NCBI GenBank assembly: GCA_023630585.1 | Contig: CM042565.1 | Span: 12,536,013 to 12,600,012, forward strand | DNA: 64,000 nucleotides | Direction: 5' to 3' | Source: Cranoglanis bouderius | Taxonomy: Eukaryota > Chordata > Actinopteri > Siluriformes > Cranoglanididae | Part shown: in pieces, positions 10,597 to 22,597 of the stretch | Numbering within the stretch: position 1 is the first letter of the stretch | Layout of the letters: each line of letters opens with the position of its first letter | The notes under the pieces: generated by a model | Told to the model about the DNA's origin: nothing | The model's database searches: none | The model's input: only the letters and a program-made list of their open reading frames with translations | Made by a program: the position numbers and the translations under genes

Positions 10597-11649
10597 CGCA
10601 ACGTAGACAACACAGTTTAAGATTTGATAACATTTAAGAGGTAAATTAAGCAGCCAAATAAACAGCCACTCACATCACATTTTATTAGGGAAAAATAGGC
10701 CTTTAAAAATGAAATGATGCTACCTTCAAGTGCTCCTCCGATTTTCTTGTTTTCCACAGTGCACAGAGTTTCCACAGACTTTTTTGTGTCTTCTTAACAT
10801 GTTATGTGAAAATCTATATTACACAAACAATTGTTACACATGTAACATTAAGTTTAATTGGTGACTCTATTTGTCAATTGGCATTTTAGGCAAATATTCA
10901 CCATCGTATTTATTTATTGGAGCAATTTTGGTATTAGATTAAAATTTTTAAGTAGGCTGTTTATTTACAGTAGGCTGTAAAATATAAGCATATTTCACTG
11001 GACATGTAGTTGTCTTTTTATTATTGCTAATCTCCATTTAATATACATTATAATATAATATTTATTTTTATATCTAAATAAATATTAGTTTGCCTCATTC
11101 AAAAAGAATAATAATTTAAATTTAAAAAAATAAATAAATAAAAAAACAGCCACCCTGTGACCTCAGTTTTAGAACCATCATTATAATGCCCGCCTTATCC
11201 TATATATTATCAAATGTAATAAATATTATAAAATCACCAAAAAGGCTAATATTTAATAAATAAATAAATAAACAAATAAATAAATAAATTAAAAAAATAA
11301 AAATAAATAAATAAAAAACAGGTGGAGTCGATTTGACTTTTTATGTAGGATTTTTTAAACAAAAAAAAATCAAAAAGAAGTGATCACGTGGTCAATTAGG
11401 CTTATAATACTTTTTTTTTTTTAATTACATGACAACTATGATAATAGAATCAGAATCATTTTACACCATATACATTTAGGAATTTTTCCTGGTGTTTGGT
11501 CACAACACAATACATTCAGTACACACACCTCAGACAACACAACACAAATAGTTTTTAGTGTTTGTCTCATTCATAAAAGAAAATATAAAATTGCACCACC
11601 ATATACCCACTTTGATAAACATGGGTATAGAGTGAATGTACACCTTACC

Positions 11650-12145
11650 CTATGTGTATACTGAATGTGTTAATTAGGTTTTTGCTTTGCCTAATATATT
11701 AATTTAGGTTGCATGTCTTGTCTAATGTATTAATTAGGTTGTTTTTTATTTGTTTGTTTGTTTGTTTTACCTAATGAATTATATAGGTTGTATTTTTTAT
11801 ACCTAATCTATTCATTTAAGCTGTATTTTTTAATCTAAAATATTAATTAGGTTGTTTGTTTTTGTTGTTTTGACTTTTTACCTAATGTATTCATTTAGGT
11901 TACATTTGTATCTAATGTAATAATTTAGGTTGTATTTATTTGTTTGCATAATGTATTAATTTAGTTTTAATTTTTTTATGTAATGTATTAATTTAGGTTG
12001 TATTTTTTTGTTTTGCCTAATGTGTTAATTTAGGTTATATTTTTTAATATTTTTTTTTATTTTATAGGCTGTTGTTGTTGTTTTTCTTTTGCCTAATGTA
12101 ATAATTAAGTTGTATGTTTCTACTTTTATCTAATGTATTAGTTAT
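11650..12145 (+). repeat. Degenerate minisatellite with palindromic core CCTAATGTATTAATTTAGG
   Basis: About thirteen units of 27-70 bp each hold a variant of the near-palindrome CCTAATGTATTAATTTAGG followed by a T-rich spacer (TTGTATTTTTTTGTTTTG). The units vary in spacer length and carry substitutions, so the array is old. It ends some 460 bp upstream of the zinc-finger start codon. Confidence 0.85.
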
Positions 12146-12199
12146 GTTTTGGAGGGGTATTTTTGTGTGTGTGACATAAAATCAGCAGAAAAACAATTC

Positions 12200-12606
12200 T
12201 TGTATTGATCAGAAATAGAGTGCAGTAAGTCCTCCGCACCGCAGGGGGGGCGTTAGTGTGAGTGGAGCTCGTTTATGTATCCGAGAACCACAGAACTAAT
12301 CAGGTTTTAGAGACGCCTGCAGTTTATCAGATTTGTTCCAATTATTCCCCAAGCGAAGGTAAAAGAAAAGTAATCCAGACAGTGTATTTGGGTCTGTAAC
12401 TTTGCCAAGTTTAACGTTTGATTGTTGTGGTGGTTTTTGCATCGCCGTCTTTCTTTCGGCGTCAACAAAACGCAAACGTTTAGCTTAGCCAGCTAGCCAG
12501 TCAGACCAGAGAGCTCTGGGAGTGGCTCTGTGTGTTTAGGAGTCGTACACACCCGTAAAGGTTTAGCTTTTTCTTTTTGTTTATGACTTTTGTTTAAGTT
12601 GCAACA
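12200..12606 (+). promoter_or_regulatory. Promoter and 5' leader region of the zinc-finger gene
   Basis: GC content rises sharply here (CTCCGCACCGCAGGGGGGG, GTATCCGAGAACC, CTTTCGGCGTC), in contrast to the AT-rich minisatellite upstream. The segment leads without a visible acceptor to the ATG at 12607. The transcription start is not defined by the sequence. Confidence 0.5.
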
Positions 12607-12805
12607 ATGAACTCGAAGAACCTGAAGGCTTTTCTGGAGTCCTCTCTAAACGAGATCTTCAAGGCGACTGTGGATAACATCCTGGACTCTGTAGATCAGA
12701 CTCTGGCCGAGTATCAGGGACAAATTCGGCGGATTACATCTGAAAATGAGACTCTGAGAGAAAAACTGCGTGCTCAAGAGGCCATTACATGCCAGGTGAA
12801 AACAG
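12607..12805 (+). CDS. C2H2 zinc-finger protein, exon 1 (coiled-coil N terminus)
   Basis: Codes for 66 residues plus one base, starting MNSKNLKAFLESSLNEIFKA and continuing with heptad-like coiled coil (ILDSVDQTL, ITSENETLREKL). This N terminus is common in fish multi-finger proteins and replaces KRAB or SCAN domains. The donor is ACAG|GTATGT; reading on gives a stop two codons later. The split G joins TG at 16397 to make a Val codon and keeps the frame into the finger exon. Together the two exons give a protein of about 563 residues, presumably a nuclear DNA-binding regulator. The intron (12806-16396) holds a dead hAT element and a SINE. No orthologue name can be assigned from sequence alone. 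Confidence 0.85.
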
Positions 12806-12901
12806 GTATGTGAAATGCGACGCACAGAACATTAATTATTTATTGTGTTTACGTTTTAACATTCACTCATAAAAATAGAAATGACCAAATTCCCCCTTGG
12901 T

Positions 12902-14610
12902 AGGGCTGCACGATTAGGACAAAAATCATAACTGTCGATTATTCCCTTGAAATTGTAATTGCGATTATTAATTACAATTATCACAATTGACACTGAATGG
13001 TGTTTTGAATAGCTTTATACTATTGTTTGAAGCAACTGCATGCTTCTATGTTTATATATTAAAAAAATAAAAAACAAGCTGAAAACACTTCCTGAAAAAC
13101 TTTTATTGATTTTCTATAGCATTAAGCCTTAAATGTCAACTGTATATTGGTTTGGTTTCTTCTTTAAATTAAAAAAAAAAAAAAAAGTAAAAAAATATGC
13201 ATGTTTTTACCAAATATGCAAATAATGTTATACTAAAACTAAAATTAAAACAACAGAAAACCCTTCAGATAAGCTGTATAAAGGAAAAAAAAACTGAGTT
13301 TGCCTTTTACGGTGTGTGTTTTGGCCTAGAACATAAGCCATAAAAACACTTCAAGTTTTCAGGAATGACCAATACTATGTTTGACTTTTAACGATTTTTG
13401 GCCAGGAACACAAGCCTATCCACACTTTCAGGCTTTAGGGATGCACGCAAACAAGTCACAATGTTTCCTCCAGTGCTGAATACTCTTTCTGAGGGAGAAC
13501 TTGTGGCAGGAATGCACAAATACTTTTGTGCTAATTTGTGGAGTGCTGGGAATTGTTGTTTATGTTCCTTCCACCAGCCCAAAGGATTCTCCTCACTGTC
13601 AACAGCAGCAGAGAAAAAATAAGACTGTAGCTCAGCAGTTATGGCCATGTCTTGGTCTTGGAGACTGGAGAGAGATAATGATGCTGGTCTGTGGTCCTCA
13701 TCCACTTTAAAGAAACTACCCAATGTTTTTTAGTGCTGGTGCATTTTGGTCATCTGCTTCCTCACTAACAGTCACAGGGGAGGTTGAGGCTGTTAATAAA
13801 CCAAAGGCAAAATTTTAGTTTAACTCATAAAAGATAATGTCATATACTATTACTAGTACAGCAAGGACCATTTATTAATGTTAAATCAATACTGAAAATG
13901 GCCCAAACAAAATTATATTACATACATGGCACACAAAACCTATAATTATAATTACCTTCATGACTGTAGATATTGATGCCATTTCAGTTCTCAAACGAAT
14001 CTTGACAGCTTCAACTCTGTCTTCTTTGACGTACTTAAACTTGAATCTGGGATCAATTACAGAAGCCATGTCAAGCAACTCTTGTGTCTGTGGATCATCA
14101 TACTTCTTGTTCAGGTAGTCCAGGATCATCATCTTGATGCATTTGGAGAGTTTTGTTTCTCCCTCTTTCTCTGCCAAGATTTTATTGTTGAACAAATGAA
14201 GAACGGGCTTCACATATGATACACTTACATATTGCTCTCCTGAAAGAGCATCAGTGAATTCAGCAAGAGGAGAAAGTGAGTTGTTGACTGCCTCAAGGAC
14301 TTCTATATCCTGCCATGTGGGGACAACGTGTCTGACTTTTTTGTCCATGGAGAGAACGTGAGAAATGGCACTCTGTTGTTCCGACACCCTGGCAATCATT
14401 GCTTGTTTTGATCCCCCACCTTGTTGGACACTCAGTCTTGAGCTTGTGTTGAGGTAACCTGAGCTCTTTCTGGGCCTCGGACAACTCCCTCCTTCGTCTC
14501 CAGCTATAGGAGAAGCACCCCACCACCTTTTTGCAGACATTCAGTGCACGGTCAATCCGTTCATCTTTCAAAGCATTTTCTAAACACACACACACACAAA
14601 CAAACAAAAT
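12902..14610 (-). mobile_element. hAT-superfamily transposon remnant in the zinc-finger intron
   Basis: The end at 12902 reads TAGGGCTGCACGATTAGGAC, a typical hAT terminal sequence. Transposase fragments follow on the minus strand. No matching end is visible on the far side, so the copy is truncated. Confidence 0.75.
13388..14607 (-). pseudogene. hAT transposase pseudogene (ZBED-like)
   Basis: Two open stretches on the minus strand come from one transposase. The upstream one (13942-14540) contains LEAVNNSLSPLAEFTDALSG, ILDYLNKKYDD and MASVIDPRFKFKYV, characteristic of the catalytic half of hAT/ZBED proteins. The downstream one (13388-13723) contains NPLGWWKEHKQQFPALHKLA, IPATSSPSERVFSTGG and SVDRLVFLAKN, the hAT C-terminal dimerisation domain. 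About 200 bp of non-coding sequence separates them, and the BED-finger N terminus is missing or frame-shifted (an overlapping frame at 14293-14607 covers part of it). It is not functional and is antisense to the host gene. Confidence 0.85.
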
Positions 14611-15300
14611 GTTTACTAAAGCTATACATTTATTTACAATTAAACAGACTAAATTTCAAATTACAGTAACATATTTTACATCTATAATATAAATTGCATT
14701 ATGTTTATAGTTCTAGTTTATAGTTCACTTATCAAATAACAGCATTATTACAATATACAAAAGTATATTACTGTCAATATTACTGCCTACATCAGGGTTT
14801 TTCAACTCCAATCCCGCCCCCTCCCAGAACATTTAGACGTCTCACTATTTAACACTAAAAAGCTGATGAGTTGAATCAGGTGTTTTAATTCGTGAATCAT
14901 CTAAAACTTTCTGGGAGGATGGTGTCCCCAGGAATGGATTTGAAAACCCCTCCCAGATAGCAAATGACATCTAGCCCACATACCGTATGGAATGACTGCA
15001 ATGACTCAGCCTGAGTGTCGCTGGCTTCTGGGCCAGATGTGGGCCCAGACAAAACAAGCCTAAAACGGCTTGTTGTGTGAGGGCCAGATACAGCCCATAT
15101 GACCTTTGACATTGCCAGAACTGAGCCATATGTACCGTAGTTGTACCATAGAAATGTATGCTATCTGGGCTGGTCTACATATTATTAGACAAGTACATAT
15201 TGCATAATAATGGTATTATGCGTAAATTTTTTTAGATAAATAAATATTCTTAAGTAATAGCAGGCTACTCACCAATTGCTAGGTGCAGCCTGTGTCCAAA
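14610..15300. other. Intron sequence with an uncharacterised repeat
   Basis: 14800-14960 contains CTGATGAGTTGAATCAGGTG and partly folds on itself (CCAATCCCGCCCCCTCCCAG against CTGGGAGGATGGTGTCCC), as fish MITEs do. Nothing coding is seen. Confidence 0.4.
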
Positions 15301-15534
15301 ACACTGGATGCCAAATGCCATACATGTAAATGTTAAATAAACATCTCCTTAGAGAATGCTTTACCATATCAGTGATTATATGGTTTTGTTTAATAAACAA
15401 CGCACATCTCTTTATGATTAGTCTTCGGTTATATCAGTGCATATGAAAATGTGTGTACAAATAGTCACCTACTTAGAAACTTATTCAAATTCCACCTTGC
15501 CTCAGTATGCCAAAATAAATAAACACAATGGTCA

Positions 15535-15830
15535 AAATTGTTGCGCATGTCCGTGGCCGGGAGCCAAGGGAGCAAAATTGGCCGTGCTCTCTGAGTGGGA
15601 GGGATGGCATACTCTCTCCCTTCTGTCAATCACTAGCCAATCATGGGCGTCTGTGAGCTCATGTATGCGGAAGAGGGTAGATAGCGCCTTACTCTGCCGT
15701 GTGATGCAGCAGTTTGAAAAGATGAGGTTGGCTGGCTTCACGTGTCTTAGAGGAAGCATGTGTTAGCCTTTACCCTCCCTGTTTGGAAGCTGTTGTGTGG
15801 TAGGGGAGAGATGGGTGGGAATAAATTGCA
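15535..15830 (+). repeat. tRNA-derived SINE (family S1), plus orientation
   Basis: It contains the same body as 540-800 and 18060-18295: GCCAAGGGAGCAAAATTGGC, GGGAGGGATGGCATACTC, TCACTAGCCAATCATGGGCG, TGTATGCGGAAGAGG, and a tail with GGTAGGGGAGAGATGGGTGG. It lies in the zinc-finger intron. In units B and C only its first half remains, fused to the zinc-finger exon. Confidence 0.65.
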
Positions 15831-16396
15831 GTGCAATTTCTGCTCAAAGTACTCCTTTGAATCAGTTTTTACTTTGTGCAGTGTACTTGGTACCCTCAAG
15901 CTGCTTGGTGGCAGCATAGATCTCAGTAAAAAAAAAAAAAAAAGAGTCATATTAGTCTCCGCATTAGATGCTCTGCTGGCCACAAGCCTCCAAATGTTGA
16001 AGGTTGCAATTTGATTGACTGTTTGCACTTCCATGTATGCAAACTTCCATGCACCGGGTTCCAACAGGAAGAGAGATCTTTGAACACCATGACACAGTGA
16101 ACTCTGCCAAAGCACAATATATTCACTGAAATAGAAAATAGAAGCTTTGCTGCATCCTGTTTTTAAGTTATTCCAGAGATTTATTTGAAAGTGTTAGTAG
16201 CAAGTAAACAAGATAATCGCACTGTTTGTTAATAAGCTATGGCATGAGTTTGTGATTGGTCATTTTCACTTTGTCAGGTAGCCTGTTCCTGTGAAAGTAA
16301 GTGGTTTTTCATTTCCAAGGTATCAAGTTCTCTAGCGATAGCTTGCAAGACTGCTGACACATTGACTGTTTCAAACTCAATTTTTTTGCTTTGCAG

Positions 16397-17889
16397 TGCA
16401 TGACGATCTTGTCGTTGCTGATGGAGACTTAAGACCGACTTTTCTTCATCATCCAACTTTACCTGGACATAGGGGTCCAGGGAAAGCCTCTCAGAAACAG
16501 AGGAACAATTGGAGAAAGACAGCAGGAAGCTCTAGACCTGCATTACTGAAACCAAGCCCCCTTCCAACCAACAGTGGAACGCATCAGTTAGACGAAGAAG
16601 TGCAGAGTACCACAGTACCTTACGTAAAGATTGACCCAGACATTGAAGATGACGGCAGCCTGTTAAAGCATCAGTCCCCTGTTAACCTTACAACTAAGAT
16701 CATTAAAGTAGAAGGGTCTGAGGAGAACTTTTCAGAATGTTACATTGGATCTCCAGCAGACCATTCCAGAGACAGTGACGACGAGATTCAAGTAACAATG
16801 GTGTCCAATAAGCACATGAGCAGTACTATGAGTGAAGATGAAGCCAGTGATATGGGGCACCATGAATCGGAGAAGTCCGCACACAGCGTATCTGAGGAAG
16901 ATGTTGAAGATCCAACTGACGATGCCATTCTTGGTGTCTGTTTTGATGATGTCGGATTGGCTTTAGAACCAGACAAGGGGTTTATTGAAAAATTTCTGTC
17001 AACGGAATCACCAAACTCAAAAGAGCTGAAGGACAGCAAAACCTTCCACTGCGCACTTTGCGAGAAGAGCTTCGGTCGCATGGCGTCACTTAACATTCAC
17101 ATGAGGACTCATAGCTCAGAGAGAGCTCACATCTGCAGCTACTGCGGCAAGGGTTTTAGCCGAGCTGATCTACTGAAGAACCATCAACGCACCCACACAG
17201 GTGAGAGACCTTATTCCTGTAACCTATGTGGAAAGAGTTATGGTCATCAGGGCCAACTCCGGATCCACAAACGAACCCACACGGGTGAGAAACCCTACGC
17301 CTGCCCGCATTGCGCCAAGCGCTTTACTGAACACAACCAGCTCAAAGTGCACCTCCGGACACACACAGGCGAGCGACCATACTCCTGCAGCGTCTGCGCC
17401 AAGACCTTCGCCAGTGCAGGCAACCTGAGGATCCATCTCCGGATTCACAGTGGAGAAAAACCTCATTGTTGTAGTCAGTGCGGGAAGAGGTTCAACAGCC
17501 ATGGGGACCTCAAAACGCATCTGCGTGTACACACAGGCGAGCGTCCCTACCACTGCGATCTCTGTGAAAAGACGTTCAGCCAGGCCGGCCACCTGAGCAT
17601 CCACATGCGCATGCACACAGGCGAGAGGCCATACGAATGCGGTATATGTGGCCGCACCTTCACTGTGGCCAGCAGCCTCAAGCTCCATCAGCTCACCCAC
17701 ACCGGAGAGAAGCTGCACACCTGCGTACGCTGCGAGAAAAGCTTCAGCAGGGCCAGCCATCTGAAAAGACACGAGCAGCTCCACGCCAAAGAGGAAACCG
17801 TACTGATGGGTGCTGATCAATCTTTGTCGATGGAAGACCAAAAGCTTCATGGTGGAGATGAAGAACAAAATATGGATGGGATGGAGTGA
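16397..17889 (+). CDS. C2H2 zinc-finger protein, exon 2 with nine fingers
   Basis: The acceptor is TTTTTTTGCTTTGCAG, followed by an uninterrupted frame to TGA at 17889. The first 210 or so residues are acidic linker containing a sumoylation-like IIKVEG and a Ser/Asp/Glu-rich block (SEDEASDMGHHESEKSAHS). Nine C2H2 fingers follow, from FHCALCEKSF to HTCVRCEKSF, mostly joined by TGE(R/K)P linkers; the first linker is SSERA, so finger 1 may be set apart. All Cys and His ligands are present. Two decayed copies of this exon lie at 35858-36982 and 44960-46092. A 235-codon antisense frame over the fingers is a composition shadow. Function: sequence-specific DNA binding in the nucleus; target unknown. 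Confidence 0.92.
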
Positions 17890-17989
17890 ATGAAGACTCC
17901 ATCCCCACACACAGTGGCCAGAACCTTCCATTTAGGCCAATTTGTATTATCAGTTTATCAACGCCCCACAACCCCATCCACCAATCCAA

Positions 17990-18595
17990 TGGAAGGTGAC
18001 CGCTGTTGAGCAAATGTTATTTAGATGGTGGTCCATTGTCAGTACAGCAGTGCCACTGACATGGTAGTGTGTGGGGTACTGCAGATTGTATCAGGCACAT
18101 CAGGAAAGTGCTATCTACCATCTTTCGCATACACAAGCTCGCAGACCTGCATGATTTGCTAGTATTGGTAGTACGCCATCCCTCCCACCTAAAGAACATG
18201 GCCAGTTTTACTCCCTTGGCTTTCAGGTCATGGATGGCTGTGGCATCATCGGGATTCAAACTCATGATCCCCTGACAATAGGGTGGGCACTTTTAGTAAT
18301 GAGCTTTTAAAGACTCCGTACGCTTACTGGTCACTTTATTGCACAAGACTACCTTGTTGATTCATCTTGTAGGTGTACAGTTGGAGACCAAAGCTCATCT
18401 TTTTACTGAGCACAACACTGCTGTTGGTTGGACGTTTCTGGTTCAGAAATAGTCCACCAACTTGATAAAGAATGAGGGACTCGGGAGAAATACTGCTGTA
18501 TCTTATACATTCACTGGGGTCACTGTGCTGAAAATGATCCACCACCCAAATAGTCCTATGTTGGTCACTTTCGGTCATGGGCAGGTGTGGAGGGC
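17990..18595. mobile_element. MITE (CAGTGCCACTGACATGGT / GATCCACCACC type) split by a SINE
   Basis: The left part has ATTGTCAGTACAGCAGTGCC and ACTGACATGGTAGTGTG. The right part has ATAGTCCACCAACTTGATAA and CACTGTGCTGAAAATGATCC, ACCACC. These are the inverted ends of a MITE common in teleosts. A SINE (18060-18295) is inserted in the middle. The same nested pair occurs at 37080-37690 and 46195-46800, so the nesting predates the triplication. Confidence 0.65.
18060..18295 (-). repeat. tRNA-derived SINE (family S1), minus orientation
   Basis: Read on the minus strand it has a B-box-like GGATCATGAGTTTGAATCCC, then the GGGAGGGATGGCGTACTA and TGTATGCGAAAGATGGTAGA body of the S1 family. The B-box is why this looks tRNA-like, but there is no cloverleaf. 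Confidence 0.65.
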
Positions 18596-18651
18596 TTGAC
18601 TGCAGTCAAGATTGACTACGGTCAGTAATTGTTCAACAACAAAGTGACCTA

Positions 18652-20159
18652 CAGGTGCATCTCAATAAATTAGAATGTCATGGAAAAGTTCATTTATTTC
18701 AGTAATTCAACTCAAATTGTGAAACTCGTGTATTAAATAAATTCAGTGCACACAGACTGAAGCAGTTTAAGTCTTTGGTTATTTTAATTGTGATGATTTT
18801 GGCTTACATTTAACAAAAACCCACCAATTCACTATCTCAACAAATTAGAATATGGTGACATGCGAATCAGCTAATCAACTCAAAACACCTGCAAAGGTTT
18901 CCTGAGCCTTCAAAATGGTCTCTCAGTTTGGTTCACTAGGTAAGCCACAAACATTCATTGCCAAAGAAGCTGGCTGTTCACAGAGTGCTGTATCCAAGCA
19001 TGTTAACAGAAAGTTGAGTGGAAGGAAAAAGTGTGGAAGAAAAAGATGCACAACCAACCGAGAGAACCGCAGCCTTATGAGGATTGTCAAGCAAAATCGA
19101 TTCAAGAATTTGAGTGAACTTCACAAGGAATGGACTGAGGCTGGGGTCAAGGCAGCAAGAGCCACCACACACAGACGTGTCAAGGAATTTGGCTACAGTT
19201 GTCATATTCCTCTTGTTAAGCCACTCTTGAACCACAGACAACGTCAGAGGCGTCTTACCTGGGCTAAGGAGAAGAAGAACTGGACTGTTGCCCAGTGGTC
19301 CAAAGTCCTCTTTTCAGATGAGAGCAAGTTTTGTATTTCATTTGGAAACCAAGGTCCTAGAGTCTGGAGGAAGGGTGGAGAACCTCATAGCCCAGGTTGC
19401 TTGAAGTCCAGTGTTAAGTTTCCACAGTCTGTGATGATTTGGGGTGCAATGTCATCTGCTGGTGTTGGTCCATTGTGTTTTTTGAAATCCAAAGTCACTG
19501 CACCTGTTTACCAAGAAATTTTGGAGCACTTCATGCTTCCTTCTGCTGACCAACTTTTTGAAGATGCTGATTTCATTTTCCAGCAGGATTTGGCACCTGC
19601 CCACACTGCCAAAAGCACCAAAAGTTGGTGAAATGACCATGGTGTTGGTGTGCTTGACTGGCCAGCAAACTCACCAGACCTGAACCCCATAGAGAATCTA
19701 TGGGGTATTGTCAAGAGGAAACTGAGAAACAAGAGACCAAGAAATGCAGATGAGCTGAAGGCCACTGTCAAAGAAACCTGGGCTTCCATACCACCTCAGC
19801 AGTGCCACAAACTGATCACCTTCATGTCATGCCGAATTCAGGCAGTAATTAAAGCAAAAGGAGCCCCTACCAAGTATTGGGTACATGTACAGTAAATGAA
19901 CATACTTTCCAGAAGGCCAACAATTCACTAAAAATGTTTTTTTATTGGTCTTATGAAGTATTCTAATTTGTTGAGATAGTGAATTGGTGGGTTTTTGTTA
20001 AATGTGAGCCAAAATCATCACAATTAAAAGAACCAAAGACTTGAACTACTTCAGTCTGTGTGCATTGAATTTATTTAATACACGAGTTTCACAATTTGAG
20101 TTGAATTACTGAAATAAATGAACTTTTCCACGACATTCTAATTTATTGAGATGCACCTG
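18652..20159 (+). mobile_element. Tc1-like transposon, full length, TA flanked
   Basis: The element starts CAGGTGCATCTCAATAAATT and ends with the inverted copy ..GAGATGCACCTG. Long inverted repeats of roughly 210 bp and a TA duplication (18650-18651, 20160-20161) frame it. Length is 1508 bp. It is absent from units B and C, but the whole surrounding 3.5 kb is absent there, so its insertion cannot be timed from them. Confidence 0.93.
18915..19895 (+). pseudogene. Tc1-family transposase with a single premature stop
   Basis: A 327-codon frame is open except for TGA at 19629-19631. Visible parts are the paired-like DNA-binding N terminus (TFIAKEAGCSQSAVSKHV), a second helix-turn-helix region with a basic GRKKCGRKR stretch, and the catalytic DD34E triad: D in LFSDESKF, D in FQQDLAPAHT and E in SPDLNPIENLW. 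The stop falls between the second Asp and the Glu, so the product would lack the catalytic Glu. With one lesion in about 980 bases it is a young copy. The element may be mobilisable in trans because both ends are intact. Confidence 0.9.
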
Positions 20160-22595
20160 TATATAGTAGATCTACATGTTACAGTAGCCGATGAGTGCAG
20201 GTAGCTGTACCCAATGAAGTGGCAGCATGTGTGATATTCATACATTTTAATTTTGCTTTGCAACCGTTTATTGCACAGTCAAGAAAAAAAATCTATTAAA
20301 AAAATATTTTACATCAAAATTATTATAGTGGACAAATGGAAGAAAGTTAGAATTAAATTAGTGGTTTGTGTTGTTTTCAACGGTTAAAGAAAATGACATA
20401 ATAGAAATTGCCTGATCTGTGAACCTTAGATTTCTGCTCTTCTAGTCATTGAGGTTCCTCTGGGTTCTTCGGTTTCTTCCTACCTCCAAAAAATGTTCAG
20501 GTAGGTAAATTGGCTATGTTAAATTGCCCCTAGGTGTGATTAAGTGTATGAGTGTGTGCATTGTGTTCTGAGATGGACTGGCGCCCCCTCCATGCTGAGT
20601 GTTCCTGGTGTAGGCTCCAGATCCACTATGAACCCGACCAGTATGAAGCGGTTGCTGAAGATTAATGAATGAATGGTCATCGATATGAGACTTTCCATAA
20701 TCAAAGATGGGTTACTATTCAGCAGGTTTTTATCATAACTCTTGACACTCCCTAAAAGTACAGTATTAGTTTCAGTTCATTATTAGCTCATATAAATTGA
20801 ATGCAGGAGGATTATGGTGGATCACCATTTGGATTAAGTATTGCTTTAAAAAGAAGAACTATTAAACTGGAAACAGTATTCAAATACATCTACATATATG
20901 TGTGGCGGCCTGGGAAAACCCTCCATATAGCAAACTTTTGGCATTTTCCTCTATATTTAGTTCTAAAAAGACTATAGGCTTTTCTGAACTTAAATGTCTT
21001 TTGCACGTATCTCATTCAAGTGAAGTTTAAAAGTCCAAAAGTGAATAGGAAGAAAAGTGTATTTAAAGATTCCATTCCAATTGCAGCACAGGAGCATCAT
21101 GGACATTTCAACAGCTGATTACAAACTGAATTGATTAAGCTTATGTCAGTTTCGCTATCCAACTTCATCAAACCTGATTTTTCAGTGCTTGTTTTTTTTT
21201 GTTTTGTTTATTTTGGTTGTTTGCTAGAAATCTGCCATAGCGGCATCCAATGGGGTTTCCCAAACCTCCACACATGTTGGCCAATTAGAACAGTAAGTAT
21301 GGTGAATATAATGAAAATGTGCTTCAATAATACGGTGTAGAATATGAGGTACTTTTTCATCATTCCTATTATTTCTAATGTTTTCAAGACTGAAAACTGA
21401 AAACTTTAAATTTATCCTTGATTCCCTGCTGAGGCCATGATGCTGTCACCTTCTTCTCACTGGAAACCGAATTCCTTGTTTTGAATGCTTTTTTTTTTTT
21501 TATCTTTTTGCTTTCTGAGAAATCACATAAACAAGGATATACTTCATTAACTGTCAGTCATAATTGAAGGATTTTTTCAAACGGTGACTAACTGTAACAT
21601 ACTGATCAAAGATGCTGAATTTTTTTGTTCTTATATTTTAATACGACTCTGTGATTTTTATATTAGCCAACACTTTTGTTCGATGTTTGTGTGCGCCAGA
21701 ACTAGTGATTTCCGTTCAGGCCGACCGATTTCTTGTAAAAGAGAGCAAATGTATGAATCACTGCATATATTTCCATAGGTATGGTTTCTTTTTTATTTTT
21801 TAAATTCTGCCACATCTTTTATGCATTTTAGGGCATGTATTATTGAGTATTCCTTACCGTTCCTGTTTGTGCTTCTTCTCTGTCAGTCGGCATAAAGGAA
21901 CCATGTAAACTAAACTACAGTCTTGAAGTAAACTGATTTTCAAAATCCATACTTGTGAAAATGACTGTAACCTTGTTAACGGTATTGACAAGATTAGCTT
22001 TGTGACCAATCACAGCGCAGTATCGATTTAAAGTGCACACATTATACTGTGCTTTTAACTGCAAATTCCCCTTGACAATAAAGTTTAGACGGTAATGTTA
22101 ACTAAAATTATGTACACGTTATAATGATTAATATTGTTTAATTAGTGGAAATGTAGTGGAAATGAAGCCATTCATGCAATTGTCATTCCATCATAATAAA
22201 TGAAATGAAAAATCAAATGTGTTTTTGCACATCACTGAACTGAATTTATGAAGTGTGCTTTAGTAATACCATCTATATTACTGGAGTTGTTTGTAATGTA
22301 TGTTTATGTATTTCTAGACTGTGGCTGGTGGAGCAATCAAACCACTGGTATAAAAGTTTTAGTTAAAATTGAAAGTGGAAAGTTAAAGGGACACAAAAAA
22401 TCTTCCCAAGAAATACTTTATTTCCAGTGATTTTCAAATCATATCAACTAGCGATAGTGTGATGAATTGTCACAAGACGCTTTTCTGAGATGTGGATATT
22501 GTAATATTTTTTTTTATTATTATTACATATGATTGGAAGACACTGAGATAATGTTAAAATGTTTACAGATTTAAATGTTTTTCTCCTTTTTCATC
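20160..22595. other. Unit A-specific sequence with a SINE and no gene
   Basis: Apart from the SINE fragment at 20440-20690 this stretch is AT-rich with short spurious frames (21131-21340, 21584-21778). From about 22120 onward it is shared with units B and C. Confidence 0.5.
20440..20690 (+). repeat. SINE fragment (family S2)
   Basis: It contains GGTTTCTTCCTACCTCCAAA, AAATTGCCCCTAGGTGTG, GAGATGGACTGGCGCCCCC and GTAGGCTCCAGATCCACTAT, then a (GAAT)n end. This is the body and 3' end of the same fish SINE type as 9430-9600. Confidence 0.65.
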
Positions 22596-22597
22596 TT

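Noticed and set aside
13398..13710. Plus-strand frames in the hAT remnant
   Set aside because: They are antisense to the clear hAT dimerisation domain.
17224..17931. 235-codon minus-strand frame over the zinc-finger exon, with counterparts in B and C
   Set aside because: It mirrors the codon pattern of repeated fingers on the plus strand; repeated Cys/His codons open the complementary frame. No start context or domain.
18200..18270. tRNA gene suggested by a B-box-like GGGTTCAAATCC motif (also at 27770 and 57330)
   Set aside because: No A-box and no cloverleaf; the motifs lie in SINEs.
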